A DNA stretch of 40,235 bases from contig CAKUKR010000013.1 of assembly GCA_934663645.1 (NCBI GenBank), positions 1 to 40,235 of the forward strand, given 5' to 3'. Every line of letters starts with the position of its first letter. The stretch's first letter is position 1. Positions 6,365-13,730 of this stretch are shown piece after piece. The notes beneath the pieces were generated by a model. That model ran no database searches. It was not told the DNA's origin and saw nothing but the letters and a program-made list of their open reading frames with translations. The DNA comes from an uncultured Muribaculaceae bacterium. GTDB lineage: Bacteria; Bacteroidota; Bacteroidia; Bacteroidales; Muribaculaceae. The position numbers and the translations under genes were made by a program.

Positions 6365-6395
6365 TTGCGTAATTGGGACAAAATGGCTAATTTTG
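6365..6395 (+). promoter_or_regulatory. Promoter of the DUF4293 gene
   Basis: TTG (6365-6367), 20 nt, TAATTTTG (6388-6395), just right of repeat element B and 37 nt before the ATG at 6433. Confidence 0.75.
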
Positions 6396-6432
6396 CAGTG
6401 AAAACATTTTTTGAACTCAAACAAGACAGTAT

Positions 6433-6879
6433 ATGGTAATACAGCGTTGGCAGTCGGTGGTGCTGCTCATAGCGTGCGCCGTCATGGCGTTCTTCTCTTT
6501 CGGCGACCTTGCGACGGTCGTCAATGACCTCGGCACGTTCACTTTCTCGGCGATGGGATATGCCGACGGCGGCTCTGCCGGTGTCGCGGCTTCGACTTGG
6601 TATTTCTTCGCAATCTCCCTGTTGAGCGCGATTCTGCCGCTCATCGCGATATTCCGTTACCGCAACTTGCGCCTCCAGAAGCGTCTATGCTCGATAAGCG
6701 CACTCATCATGGCGGCTGTCGCTGTGGTGGGCTTTGTGCTGAACATGAGTGCGCAGCAGGTGTCGTACCGTGTCCTCGCCGCTGCTCCTTTCGTGGGGAT
6801 AATCGCTTGTTTCGTGGCTCGCAACATGATCTGTTCCGATGAGAAGAAGCTGCGTGCTGTAGACCGTTTCCGCGACTGA
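6433..6879 (+). CDS. DUF4293 family membrane protein
   Basis: A 148-residue protein with four predicted membrane helices (about residues 7-27, 55-75, 87-106 and 113-130). It has the family's opening (M.IQRWQSVVLLIA) and a charged C-terminal tail ending LRAVDRFRD. DUF4293 is a Bacteroidetes-specific inner-membrane family of unknown function, and this length is usual. It is a single gene with its own promoter at 6365-6395. No terminator with a T run was found; repeat element C lies 120 bp downstream. Confidence 0.88.
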   Translation: MVIQRWQSVVLLIACAVMAFFSFGDLATVVNDLGTFTFSAMGYADGGSAGVAASTWYFFAISLLSAILPLIAIFRYRNLRLQKRLCSISALIMAAVAVVGFVLNMSAQQVSYRVLAAAPFVGIIACFVARNMICSDEKKLRAVDRFRD

Positions 6880-6999
6880 CGGCGCGTGAATATGCGCTGC
6901 CGGTGGAGAAAGCCCTGATAAAGTTTTCGGAGGTGTCATTTTGCAACCAACGAGATTTTTGGCAGCAGTCATAATTGTCCTCGGCTTATCCCCGACAGT

Positions 7000-7094
7000 G
7001 TAGGGACACGGCGTGCCGTGTCCGCCGAGCGACAATCGCAATTGTTTGATTTACTGCAATCTATCGGTGCGGACACGGCATGCCGTGTCCCTAC
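7000..7094. repeat. REPIN-like inverted repeat element C
   Basis: GTAGGGACACGGCGTGCCGTG at the left and CACGGCATGCCGTGTCCCTAC at the right, about 50 nt apart. It lies in a 479-bp gap between DUF4293 and tpiA that otherwise holds only the tpiA promoter and no recognisable gene. Confidence 0.88.
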
Positions 7095-7251
7095 TTTGGC
7101 TGCGCAGCCACACGAACCCCAAAAGCTGCATCTTTCCCTGTTTCGAGGTTGCCAAACATTCCGCCTTGTCAGAATGCAACGGCGCGGTTGCAAAACGAAG
7201 CCCTCTTGGAAATTGCGGTACTTTATCAGTGCTTTCGCCGTGGGGCATGGA

Positions 7252-7283
7252 TTTGCCCAATTCGCGCGAATGAACTATCTTTG
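7252..7283 (+). promoter_or_regulatory. Promoter of tpiA
   Basis: TTTG (7252-7255), 20 nt, TATCTTTG (7276-7283): a full consensus match. The leader is about 70 nt. Confidence 0.8.
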
Positions 7284-7358
7284 CAAATATTCTAATCCTG
7301 CATTTGCGGCTGTGGCGTGCTGAACAGCGCGAGGCGGCTGCGATGCGCAAAGACATAG

Positions 7359-8117
7359 ATGATGAGAAAAAACATTGTTGCAGGCAACTGGAAGATGAAC
7401 ACCACCGTAGCGGAGGGCGTTCAGCTTGCCCAGGATGTAGACAGACTTGTCAAGGGAAAAGAGATAAATTGCGGTGTGATAGTATGCACGCCGTTCACGC
7501 ACCTGACCTCTGTGGCTGAGGCTCTTAAGGGGAGCAAAGTCCGCGTAGGCGCGGAGAATTGCGCTCGCCACGAGAAGGGTGCATATACCGGCGAGGTGAG
7601 TGCCGCAATGGTGAAGTCTACCGGCGCGGAATACGTAATCCTCGGCCACAGTGAGCGTCGCCAGTATTTCGGCGAGGACAATGCTGAGCTGGCAGAGAAG
7701 CTGCGCCTTGCGCTTGACAACGGCCTGCTGCCGATATTCTGCGTGGGCGAGGTGCTGGAGCAGCGCGAGAACGGCACGTACAACGAGGTCGTGGCATCGC
7801 AGCTCGAGCCGGTGTTGGACCTTTCTGCCGAGGATTTCGCCAAGGTGGTGATAGCATACGAGCCTGTATGGGCCATCGGCACTGGCAAGACGGCGACTGC
7901 TGACCAGGCGCAGGATATGCACGCTCACATCCGCTCGCTCGTGTCTGCCAAGTTCGGCGCACAGGCGGCTGACGACACCACGATACTCTACGGCGGCAGC
8001 TGCAAGCCGACCAATGCCCGCGAGTTGTTTGCAAAGCCTGACGTTGACGGCGGCCTGATAGGGGGCGCGGCTCTGAAAGCGGCTGACTTCATGGGCATCA
8101 TCGAGGCTTTTGACTGA
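7359..8117 (+). CDS. tpiA: Triosephosphate isomerase
   Basis: A 252-residue TIM barrel interconverting dihydroxyacetone phosphate and glyceraldehyde 3-phosphate in glycolysis and gluconeogenesis; cytosolic dimer. All catalytic parts are present: the substrate-binding lysine in GNWKMN (K12), the electrophile histidine in ILGHSERR (H97), the base in [11 protein letters not shown] (E168, start of the flexible loop) and the phosphate-binding LYGGS and GGLIGGAAL segments. Length is normal. Two consecutive ATG codons (7359 and 7362) are both possible starts. It is transcribed from the consensus promoter at 7252-7283. The SPOR gene follows after 233 bp that include repeat element D. Confidence 0.97.
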   Translation: MMRKNIVAGNWKMNTTVAEGVQLAQDVDRLVKGKEINCGVIVCTPFTHLTSVAEALKGSKVRVGAENCARHEKGAYTGEVSAAMVKSTGAEYVILGHSERRQYFGEDNAELAEKLRLALDNGLLPIFCVGEVLEQRENGTYNEVVASQLEPVLDLSAEDFAKVVIAYEPVWAIGTGKTATADQAQDMHAHIRSLVSAKFGAQAADDTTILYGGSCKPTNARELFAKPDVDGGLIGGAALKAADFMGIIEAFD

Positions 8118-8189
8118 CAACACAACCCAAGGAACAACACCGTGAGGGTGTGCCGAAATATGCAGACCATGAGTGTTTGAACCGTCAAT

Positions 8190-8285
8190 GTAGGGACACG
8201 GCGTGCCGTGTCCGCAAGACAAGATACGGACAATCAAACAGTTATCCTATACGGCAGGAGCGGACACGGCACGCCGTGTCCCTAC
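8190..8285. repeat. REPIN-like inverted repeat element D
   Basis: GTAGGGACACGGCGTGCCGTG at the left and CACGGCACGCCGTGTCCCTAC at the right are exact reverse complements over the outer ~21 bases. It lies between tpiA and the SPOR-domain gene. Confidence 0.9.
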
Positions 8286-8350
8286 GCTGCCAGGGATGAA
8301 GCGAATATGGTTTTGATTTGGACGCGCCCCCCACGAAACCGTCAATAGAT

Positions 8351-8875
8351 ATGAGTGCAAAACTTGACAAAGCAATCTGCCGGCTGTGCATCGCCCTTGC
8401 CGCGTTGCTGGTCTTCGCGCCGGCGGCGGCTGACGAGAACACGCCGAACTATGTGGAGCGCATCGAGGCAGAGTCGGAGGGCAACGTGACTTTCGACATC
8501 CCGGACAATGTGCTCGACCTGATATTCTCCGGTTTCCGCGAGGAAAAGAAGCCGCAGAAGAGCGTCAAAGCCAATGTCCTCCATTCGGGTGTCAACAAGC
8601 TGTCGGGCTACCGCATACAGGTGTTCAGCCAGGGCCATGGGCAGGGATCTGTGGAGGCACGTGCCAAGGCACGCGGCAGCGCAGTGGTGGCAAAGTTCCC
8701 GAAATACCGGGGGCAGGTCTACTCATATTCCAAGTCGCCCAACTGGTACACCCGCGTCGGCAATTTCCAGACGGCTGCGGAGGCCAACCGCGCCCTGGCG
8801 GAGCTGAAGCGGGCGTTCCCGCAGTTTGCTGGCGAGATGCGTCTGGTGAGATGCCAAATCACGATAGTCAAGTAA
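8351..8875 (+). CDS. Secreted SPOR-domain protein
   Basis: A 174-residue protein. A signal peptide (MSAKLDKAICRLCIALAALLVFAPAAA) is followed by a linker and a C-terminal SPOR domain: GYRIQVFSQG, then WYTRVGNFQTAAEANRALAELKRAFP near the end. SPOR domains bind denuded peptidoglycan glycan strands, often at division sites, so a periplasmic wall-binding role is likely. A TTG start at 8318 would add 11 polar residues before the signal peptide; the ATG at 8351 gives a standard signal sequence. It lies 32 bp before folE on the same strand. No clear promoter was found, so it may be read from tpiA through element D. Confidence 0.85.
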   Translation: MSAKLDKAICRLCIALAALLVFAPAAADENTPNYVERIEAESEGNVTFDIPDNVLDLIFSGFREEKKPQKSVKANVLHSGVNKLSGYRIQVFSQGHGQGSVEARAKARGSAVVAKFPKYRGQVYSYSKSPNWYTRVGNFQTAAEANRALAELKRAFPQFAGEMRLVRCQITIVK

Positions 8876-8907
8876 TACACACACGATTACGAAATACATC
8901 AGTATAA

Positions 8908-9492
8908 GTGAGCCGTAAAGAACAACACGATGAGGAGCTTGTCGAGAAGGTCGCTTCTCATTACCGTGAAATATTGAAACTTCTCGGGGAAGACCCGGAA
9001 CGGGAGGGTCTGCTCAAAACTCCGGTGCGTGCCGCCAAGGCGATGATTGACGCTACGGTGGGCTACCGCACAGACCCGTTGCAGATAGCGCAAAAGGCCA
9101 TATTCGAGCATGCCGGCTCAAACATGGTGATAGTCAAGGACATTGAGTTCTACAGTCTGTGCGAACACCATATCCTGCCGTTCTTCGGCAAGGTTTCAAT
9201 AGGCTATATCCCTAAGGGGAAGATGATCGGCCTGTCGAAGCTGGCGCGGCTGGTGGACTGTTTCGCGCGGCGGCTTCAGGTGCAGGAACGCCTCACGGCG
9301 CAGGTATGCTCCATGCTGGGGGAGGCGTTGCCCAACGACGGTATCATCGTCACCTGCAACGCTCAGCACCTCTGCATGAAGATGCGCGGCGTGGAGAAGC
9401 AGGAGAGTTCGACGACCACGATAGATTATTCCGGCCGGTTCGTGGATGATCCGGCTCTGCGCGAGGAGTTCATGCGGCTGCTCAACGTATAA
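8908..9492 (+). CDS. folE: GTP cyclohydrolase I
   Basis: A 194-residue enzyme converting GTP to dihydroneopterin triphosphate, the first step of folate (pterin) synthesis. Zinc ligands are visible: C85 and H88 in SLCEHHILPF and C156 in CNAQHLCMKMRG. The family segments GYIPKGKMIGLSKLARLVD and RLQVQERLT are intact. The start is GTG at 8908; no ATG is available in frame until residue 46, which would remove conserved sequence. Length fits the family. It is followed by a strong terminator at 9552-9597. Confidence 0.96.
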   Translation: MSRKEQHDEELVEKVASHYREILKLLGEDPEREGLLKTPVRAAKAMIDATVGYRTDPLQIAQKAIFEHAGSNMVIVKDIEFYSLCEHHILPFFGKVSIGYIPKGKMIGLSKLARLVDCFARRLQVQERLTAQVCSMLGEALPNDGIIVTCNAQHLCMKMRGVEKQESSTTTIDYSGRFVDDPALREEFMRLLNV

Positions 9493-9551
9493 GCAGCTCA
9501 ATATACGCAGTAACGCCGCCTGATTTTTCCGCCGTTCAGTTAAACGTACCT

Positions 9552-9597
9552 GTTTGTTGTCTGTCTATTCACAAAAAGACGGACAACAAACTTTTTT
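9552..9597 (+). terminator. Strong intrinsic terminator after folE, just before the SIMPL gene
   Basis: GTTTGTTGTCTGTC (9552-9565) pairs with GACGGACAACAAAC (9578-9591) with one mismatch, followed by T6. It ends 12 nt before the next start codon, leaving no room for a promoter between, so it may act as an attenuator for that gene. Confidence 0.85.
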
Positions 9598-9609
9598 AAT
9601 CATACAGCT

Positions 9610-10335
9610 ATGGAAAAGAAATCATTTCTCTCTCGTTTTTCCACTTGCGTGCCGGCACTGCTCATAGGGCTTGGCATCGTGGCTCTCGGCATGTTCATCA
9701 AGGGCGGACTGGTGCGTTTTGCCGACCGCGACCGCGTGGTGACGGTGCGCGGACTGTGCGAAAAGGATGTCAAGGCCGACCGCGTGACGTGGCCTATTGT
9801 CAGCAAGGAAGTCGGCAATGACCTGACGGCGATATACGACAATGTGCAGCGCACCAACAATGCGATAGTTGAGTTTCTGAAAACCAACGGCATAGCGGAC
9901 AGTGAAATCCAGATCAACGCGCCGCAGGTGGTGGATATGCAGGCTGACAACTACAGCGGCCAGGCTTCGCTGTTCCGGTACAATGTGACGACTGTCGTTG
10001 TCGTGACATCAAGCAAGGTTGACAAGGTCAAGAAGCTGATAACGCGGCAGGCGGAACTGTTGCAGAAGGGGATAGCTATCGTTGCCGGCGACTACAACTA
10101 CCAGACGCGCTATGACTATACGGGGCTGAACGACATCAAGCCCTCAATGATAGCCGAGGCGACCAAGAATGCCCGCAAGAGCGCACAGAAGTTTGCCGAT
10201 GACTCGCAGAGCAGCCTCGGCAAGATACGTTCCGCCTCTCAAGGGCAGATTTCTATCGAAGACCGCGACCAGTATACGCCCGACATCAAGCGAGTGCGCG
10301 TGGTTTCGACAGTCGAGTTCTACTTGAAGGACTGA
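9610..10335 (+). CDS. SIMPL-domain (DUF541) envelope protein
   Basis: A 241-residue protein. An N-terminal membrane anchor or signal (residues 13-33) is followed by a SIMPL/DUF541 domain: VTVRGLCEKDVKADRVTWPI near the start, a central VTTVVVVTSSKVDKVKKLI strand-helix, and the typical KNARKSAQKFADDSQSSLGKI segment before a final strand. SIMPL proteins (YggE/BP26 type) are periplasmic or surface oligomers without a settled biochemical role. The gene begins only 12 nt after a full terminator, so its expression must depend on read-through or on a promoter overlapping the hairpin. It is convergent with the amylase gene, with element E between them. Confidence 0.87.
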   Translation: MEKKSFLSRFSTCVPALLIGLGIVALGMFIKGGLVRFADRDRVVTVRGLCEKDVKADRVTWPIVSKEVGNDLTAIYDNVQRTNNAIVEFLKTNGIADSEIQINAPQVVDMQADNYSGQASLFRYNVTTVVVVTSSKVDKVKKLITRQAELLQKGIAIVAGDYNYQTRYDYTGLNDIKPSMIAEATKNARKSAQKFADDSQSSLGKIRSASQGQISIEDRDQYTPDIKRVRVVSTVEFYLKD

Positions 10336-10364
10336 CCGCAGTAGTGCGTAATTGGGTCGGCAGG

Positions 10365-10458
10365 GTAGGGACACGGCGTGCCGTGTTCGCTACAAGTCAT
10401 TACATTTCAGCAATATACGCACTAGCTGCTCTTCGGACACAGCACGCCGTGTCCCTAC
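10365..10458. repeat. REPIN-like inverted repeat element E
   Basis: GTAGGGACACGGCGTGCCGTG at the left; GGACACAGCACGCCGTGTCCCTAC at the right with one change. It sits between two convergent genes (SIMPL and amylase) and may serve as their shared transcription stop. Confidence 0.87.
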
Positions 10459-10471
10459 TGTGTCGGGGAAA

Positions 10472-12163
10472 TTACGCCTGTCTACAGCTGAATTTGAGTA
10501 TGGCGGCATCGCGTGAACCTACACGCACCGCTGCCGGGCAGTCCGGCGACAATGAGATTTCGGAGGCCGTGTCCGTGAGCAGTTCCTGCACGCGGATGCG
10601 GCCTTCAGGCAATCTGGCCATCTCGAATGCCAGTGAGGGGACGACCACCTCAGCTTTCTTCTCCTCATTGCTGAAATTGGCTACGACGAGCAGTGCCTCG
10701 TTGCCGGTGTAGCGCAGGAACGCGAATGTGTCGTGCGGGTTCAGCCTGGGGTTCTGGAGGTTGACATACATCAGGTCGAAGAATTTGCCCTGCGCCACGC
10801 ATTTCTCGCTGTTGCAGATGTTCAACACGCGGGCATAGCGCGACCGCAGCCACTGCTGGTGGGCGTTGAGTCCCGCGCCGTCGCATTTGCCGTGGTTGTA
10901 CCAGAGCCGCATTGTGTCGTAGCTCCAGTAGTCGAATATCGTTGAGCGGAAGTTGTCGCCGGCAAACCCTTCGTTGTCCTCTGCGCTCTCGCCGAGTTCC
11001 TGGCCGTAGTATATCATGAAGGGGCAGCGGCTCATCAGCGCGCTCGTCACCAGTGACGGCGTGACGCGCAGCGGGTCGCCGGCAAATTCGCGTGAGCCGT
11101 AGCGCACCTCGTCATGGTTCTCGAGGAAATTCAGCATGCGGTCGCCGATGCCGTCCACAGTTTGCCAGCACCCTGTCAGGCGGGCTGCGGAATACCCGTG
11201 CCGCTCGATGCCGACGAGCGTGTCGTACAGGTTGACCTTGTCGTACAGGTAGTCGAAGCCGCAATAGTCTAAGAACGAGCGGTATAGCCCTACGTCATAT
11301 ATCTCGCCGATGAAAATGATGTCCGGAAATTTCGCCTTTACCTCGCGTATCGCCCAGTGCCAGAACGCTTGCGGCACCATGAACACCATGTCGCAGCGGA
11401 AGCCGTCAACGCCTTTTGCCGCCCAGTGCAGCAGAATGTCGCGCATCTGCAGCCATGTCGGCGGTATCGGGTCGAAATGGTCAGTTCCCGAGGCATAGTC
11501 ATGTCCGTAGTTCAGTTTTGCGGTCTCATACCAGTCATATTCCGAGCAGAAAGCCGTGAAGCAGTCGTTGCCCGTAGCCTTGGCGGGAAATTCGCGGTAG
11601 GTATCCGCGCCGCTGCCCAGGTCAATCGAAGGCGCAAACTGCTGGTTGGTAATGTAATAATAGTTGTTGCGCGGCGAAAAGGACAGTGTAGTGTCGTCCT
11701 GCGAGCCGAAGTCACGCACGCCGCGAGGGGCGCAGTCTGACCGGTAGACACGCGCCGTGTGGTTTGGCACGAAATCGACGAGCACCTTCATGCCGGCACT
11801 GTGTGTACGAGCCACCAACGCCTCGAACTCTGCCATGCGCCTATCTACATCGACGGCTAGAGCCGGGTCAACGTCATAATAGTCGCGTATGGCATACGGC
11901 GAGCCTGCTTCCCCCTTGACAATGTGAGGGTTGTCAGCCGGTATGCCCTGGAAAGCCGTCTTGGTGGCGTGTTCGATTATCCCGGTGTACCATACGCAAT
12001 TCGCGCCCAACGCCCGTATCGACCCCAGCAGTTCGTCTGTGAAATCATTCATCTTGCCGCTGCCGTTCTGCCGGTATGTCCCCGACGGGACGCACGCGGC
12101 ATTGTCATTGGTCAGTATTCTCGGGAACACCTGGTATATTATCAGCTTCTCATCCATTGTCAT
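10472..12163 (-). CDS. Cytoplasmic GH13 alpha-amylase family protein
   Basis: A 563-residue glycoside hydrolase of family 13 without a signal peptide. The four conserved regions are present: DFVPNH (130-135), GFRCDMVF with nucleophile D258, FIGEIYD with acid/base E287, and FLENHD with D351. A C-terminal beta domain starts at about residue 460 (FAFLRYTGNEALLVVANFSN). It likely acts on intracellular alpha-1,4-glucan or maltodextrin; exact specificity cannot be read. The Met at residue 3 is an alternative start. It lies 6 nt downstream of the patatin gene, so the two are co-transcribed as the last genes of a four-gene run that begins at 15005. Confidence 0.92.
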   Translation of the reverse strand: MTMDEKLIIYQVFPRILTNDNAACVPSGTYRQNGSGKMNDFTDELLGSIRALGANCVWYTGIIEHATKTAFQGIPADNPHIVKGEAGSPYAIRDYYDVDPALAVDVDRRMAEFEALVARTHSAGMKVLVDFVPNHTARVYRSDCAPRGVRDFGSQDDTTLSFSPRNNYYYITNQQFAPSIDLGSGADTYREFPAKATGNDCFTAFCSEYDWYETAKLNYGHDYASGTDHFDPIPPTWLQMRDILLHWAAKGVDGFRCDMVFMVPQAFWHWAIREVKAKFPDIIFIGEIYDVGLYRSFLDYCGFDYLYDKVNLYDTLVGIERHGYSAARLTGCWQTVDGIGDRMLNFLENHDEVRYGSREFAGDPLRVTPSLVTSALMSRCPFMIYYGQELGESAEDNEGFAGDNFRSTIFDYWSYDTMRLWYNHGKCDGAGLNAHQQWLRSRYARVLNICNSEKCVAQGKFFDLMYVNLQNPRLNPHDTFAFLRYTGNEALLVVANFSNEEKKAEVVVPSLAFEMARLPEGRIRVQELLTDTASEISLSPDCPAAVRVGSRDAAILKFSCRQA

Positions 12164-12169
12164 ACTTGT

Positions 12170-12988
12170 CTATTTCTTGTTGGAGAGGTGTTTTTCGAGG
12201 GCGCGGCTGGCAGCGTCGTAGCCGCAGAGGACTATGCGTTTCATCTGGCGTATGCCGAAGGTGTTGAAGTCTGCCATGCCGTCTGACTGTATCACCACGT
12301 CGCACAGTTTCAGGTCCTGGACGGCGTTAGACTTGAGCATCAGGTGGTATGACCGAAGGGCGACCTCGATGATCGAGCTCTTGTATTTGAAATTGCGGTT
12401 CAGCGGGTCGCAGTTGCTGCCTATCAGGCAGCTGCAGCGGTTGCGTATAGCCCATGCCGGGAGGTTGCGCAGCACTCCGCCGTCCACATAGTTCACGCCG
12501 TCTATCCTCACGGGCGCGAAGACTATCGGGATGCTGCATGACGCTGCCACGCGCTCGGCTATCGCCCCCTGTGACCAGCCGGTGGACTTGCCGTTCTCGA
12601 AGTCTGTGGCGCATACCACGGTCGGTATTTTCAGGTCTTCGAGGTTCTTGACGGGCAGCCAGCTGTCGAGTATCTTCTGCAGTTTCGTGAGCCGCAGAAA
12701 CCCCTCCTTGGGAATGGTCCATTCGGCGAAGTCTGTCACCTTGGAGTATTGGTTGAAACACTCCAGTATATCCTTGGGCGTCAGCCCCGCGCCGTACAGC
12801 ACGGCGGCAATCGACCCGGCGGACACGCCGGCGAGGACGGAAGGGACGATGCGGAACTTTTCAAGAGCCATCATCACGCCGATGTGAGCGAAGCCGCGTG
12901 CCCCGCCTCCGCTGAAGGCGATGCCGTAGGTTTCAGCCCGTTTCAGCCCGATGTTTTCGAGTACTCCTCCTATTGACCAAGCAGCCAT
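12170..12988 (-). CDS. Patatin-like phospholipase (RssA-like)
   Basis: A 272-residue patatin-fold serine lipase. It has a glycine-rich oxyanion loop (FSGGGARGFAHIGV, residues 25-38), a nucleophile elbow GVSAG (S56) and the catalytic aspartate in DGGVLRN (D169). No signal peptide or membrane helix is apparent. Bacterial relatives hydrolyse acyl esters of phospholipids; the substrate here is unknown. The gene starts 13 nt after the HNH gene and ends 6 nt before the amylase, so it is in the operon with the Septu-like pair. Patatin enzymes serve as membrane-damaging effectors in CBASS, but the opening differs from the CapV type and no nucleotide cyclase is present, so ordinary lipid metabolism is as likely. 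Confidence 0.9.
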   Translation of the reverse strand: MAAWSIGGVLENIGLKRAETYGIAFSGGGARGFAHIGVMMALEKFRIVPSVLAGVSAGSIAAVLYGAGLTPKDILECFNQYSKVTDFAEWTIPKEGFLRLTKLQKILDSWLPVKNLEDLKIPTVVCATDFENGKSTGWSQGAIAERVAASCSIPIVFAPVRIDGVNYVDGGVLRNLPAWAIRNRCSCLIGSNCDPLNRNFKYKSSIIEVALRSYHLMLKSNAVQDLKLCDVVIQSDGMADFNTFGIRQMKRIVLCGYDAASRALEKHLSNKK

Positions 12989-13001
12989 GTAACGAGTGTG
13001 T

Positions 13002-13718
13002 TTATGCCAGTGTTTCCATAGCTGGCGGTTGTCGGTTTATATAATTGGTAATGTACTGGATGCGGAGTTCTATGTACGGAGGCAGTGTGTCCGTCTTGAG
13101 CCAGGAGTTGATGGTCTGTTCCCACTCTTCTTCGCTTTTCTTGTTGAGAAGGGTCAGCAGTATGTCAATGCATTGCTTTCTCTCTTCTTTGAGAGTGGGG
13201 CAGTTGAGGTTAAGCGTCTGTATCGCATCAAGTGCATCCTTTTCGTCTTTAGGCAATGAGGACGCTGCGGCGGTGTATTCGCTCAATGTGTAGAACCTGC
13301 CGTTGGGTATGATTTCCCCTGTTGACAGATAGCGGAAATAGTGTTGGCAGTTGCACTCCTTGATAAATTCGCGGATCACTTTGTTGCCTTTGGCAACATC
13401 GCAGTATTGCAGTTCCGGGGGGCGGCGTTGCGAGTCAATGCAAGATGCAAACAGGTTTGAATAGTCCAGCTGCAGGCTCACGCTTTTTGATTTGTCAGGG
13501 CCGTTCTCCGGGTATGAATGTTCTATGCGAAATCCTTTTACCGAACGTTGGCAGTAGCAGCATACGTTCTGTTGTTCTCGGCAGAGGACGGCTTTCAGTT
13601 CACTGCTTCTGTTGAAGTCCTTGTAAAGCAAAGGCTCTGCGACCCGCAGACGTCTGCATTCAGCCTTGTACTCCCTCATGCAGTCTGGCTCGACACTGCT
13701 TTTTTTGATGTATCTCAT
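13002..13718 (-). CDS. HNH-type endonuclease, PtuB-like (Septu component)
   Basis: A 238-residue protein. Its core resembles the HNH family found in Septu and retron-associated defence (TIGR02646 type): a CCYC zinc knuckle (C53/C54, C56), the catalytic-looking IEHSYP (E66, H67), YSNLFASC (N88, C93) and a later cysteine and lysines in QYCDVAKGNK (C106-K113). It is expected to cleave nucleic acid together with its ATPase partner. It starts 12 nt after the AAA gene end and lies 13 nt before the patatin gene. No reverse transcriptase or msr-like RNA is seen in the window, so this is a stand-alone pair and not a retron. Motif reading supports the family; antiphage function is inferred. Confidence 0.75.
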   Translation of the reverse strand: MRYIKKSSVEPDCMREYKAECRRLRVAEPLLYKDFNRSSELKAVLCREQQNVCCYCQRSVKGFRIEHSYPENGPDKSKSVSLQLDYSNLFASCIDSQRRPPELQYCDVAKGNKVIREFIKECNCQHYFRYLSTGEIIPNGRFYTLSEYTAAASSLPKDEKDALDAIQTLNLNCPTLKEERKQCIDILLTLLNKKSEEEWEQTINSWLKTDTLPPYIELRIQYITNYINRQPPAMETLA

Positions 13719-13730
13719 TGCTGTCCTCGG

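Noticed and set aside
7275..8237. 320-codon open frame on the minus strand opposite tpiA
   Set aside because: It is the antisense shadow of a firmly identified gene, its protein resembles no family and it runs into a repeat element.
2137..10458. CRISPR array from the repeated palindromic sequence
   Set aside because: Copies are kilobases apart, each is a pair of inverted arms, and there are genes between them and no cas genes.
12170..12988. Patatin as a CBASS (CapV) effector
   Set aside because: No CD-NTase or Cap2/Cap3 genes are nearby and the glycine-rich loop is of the RssA type.
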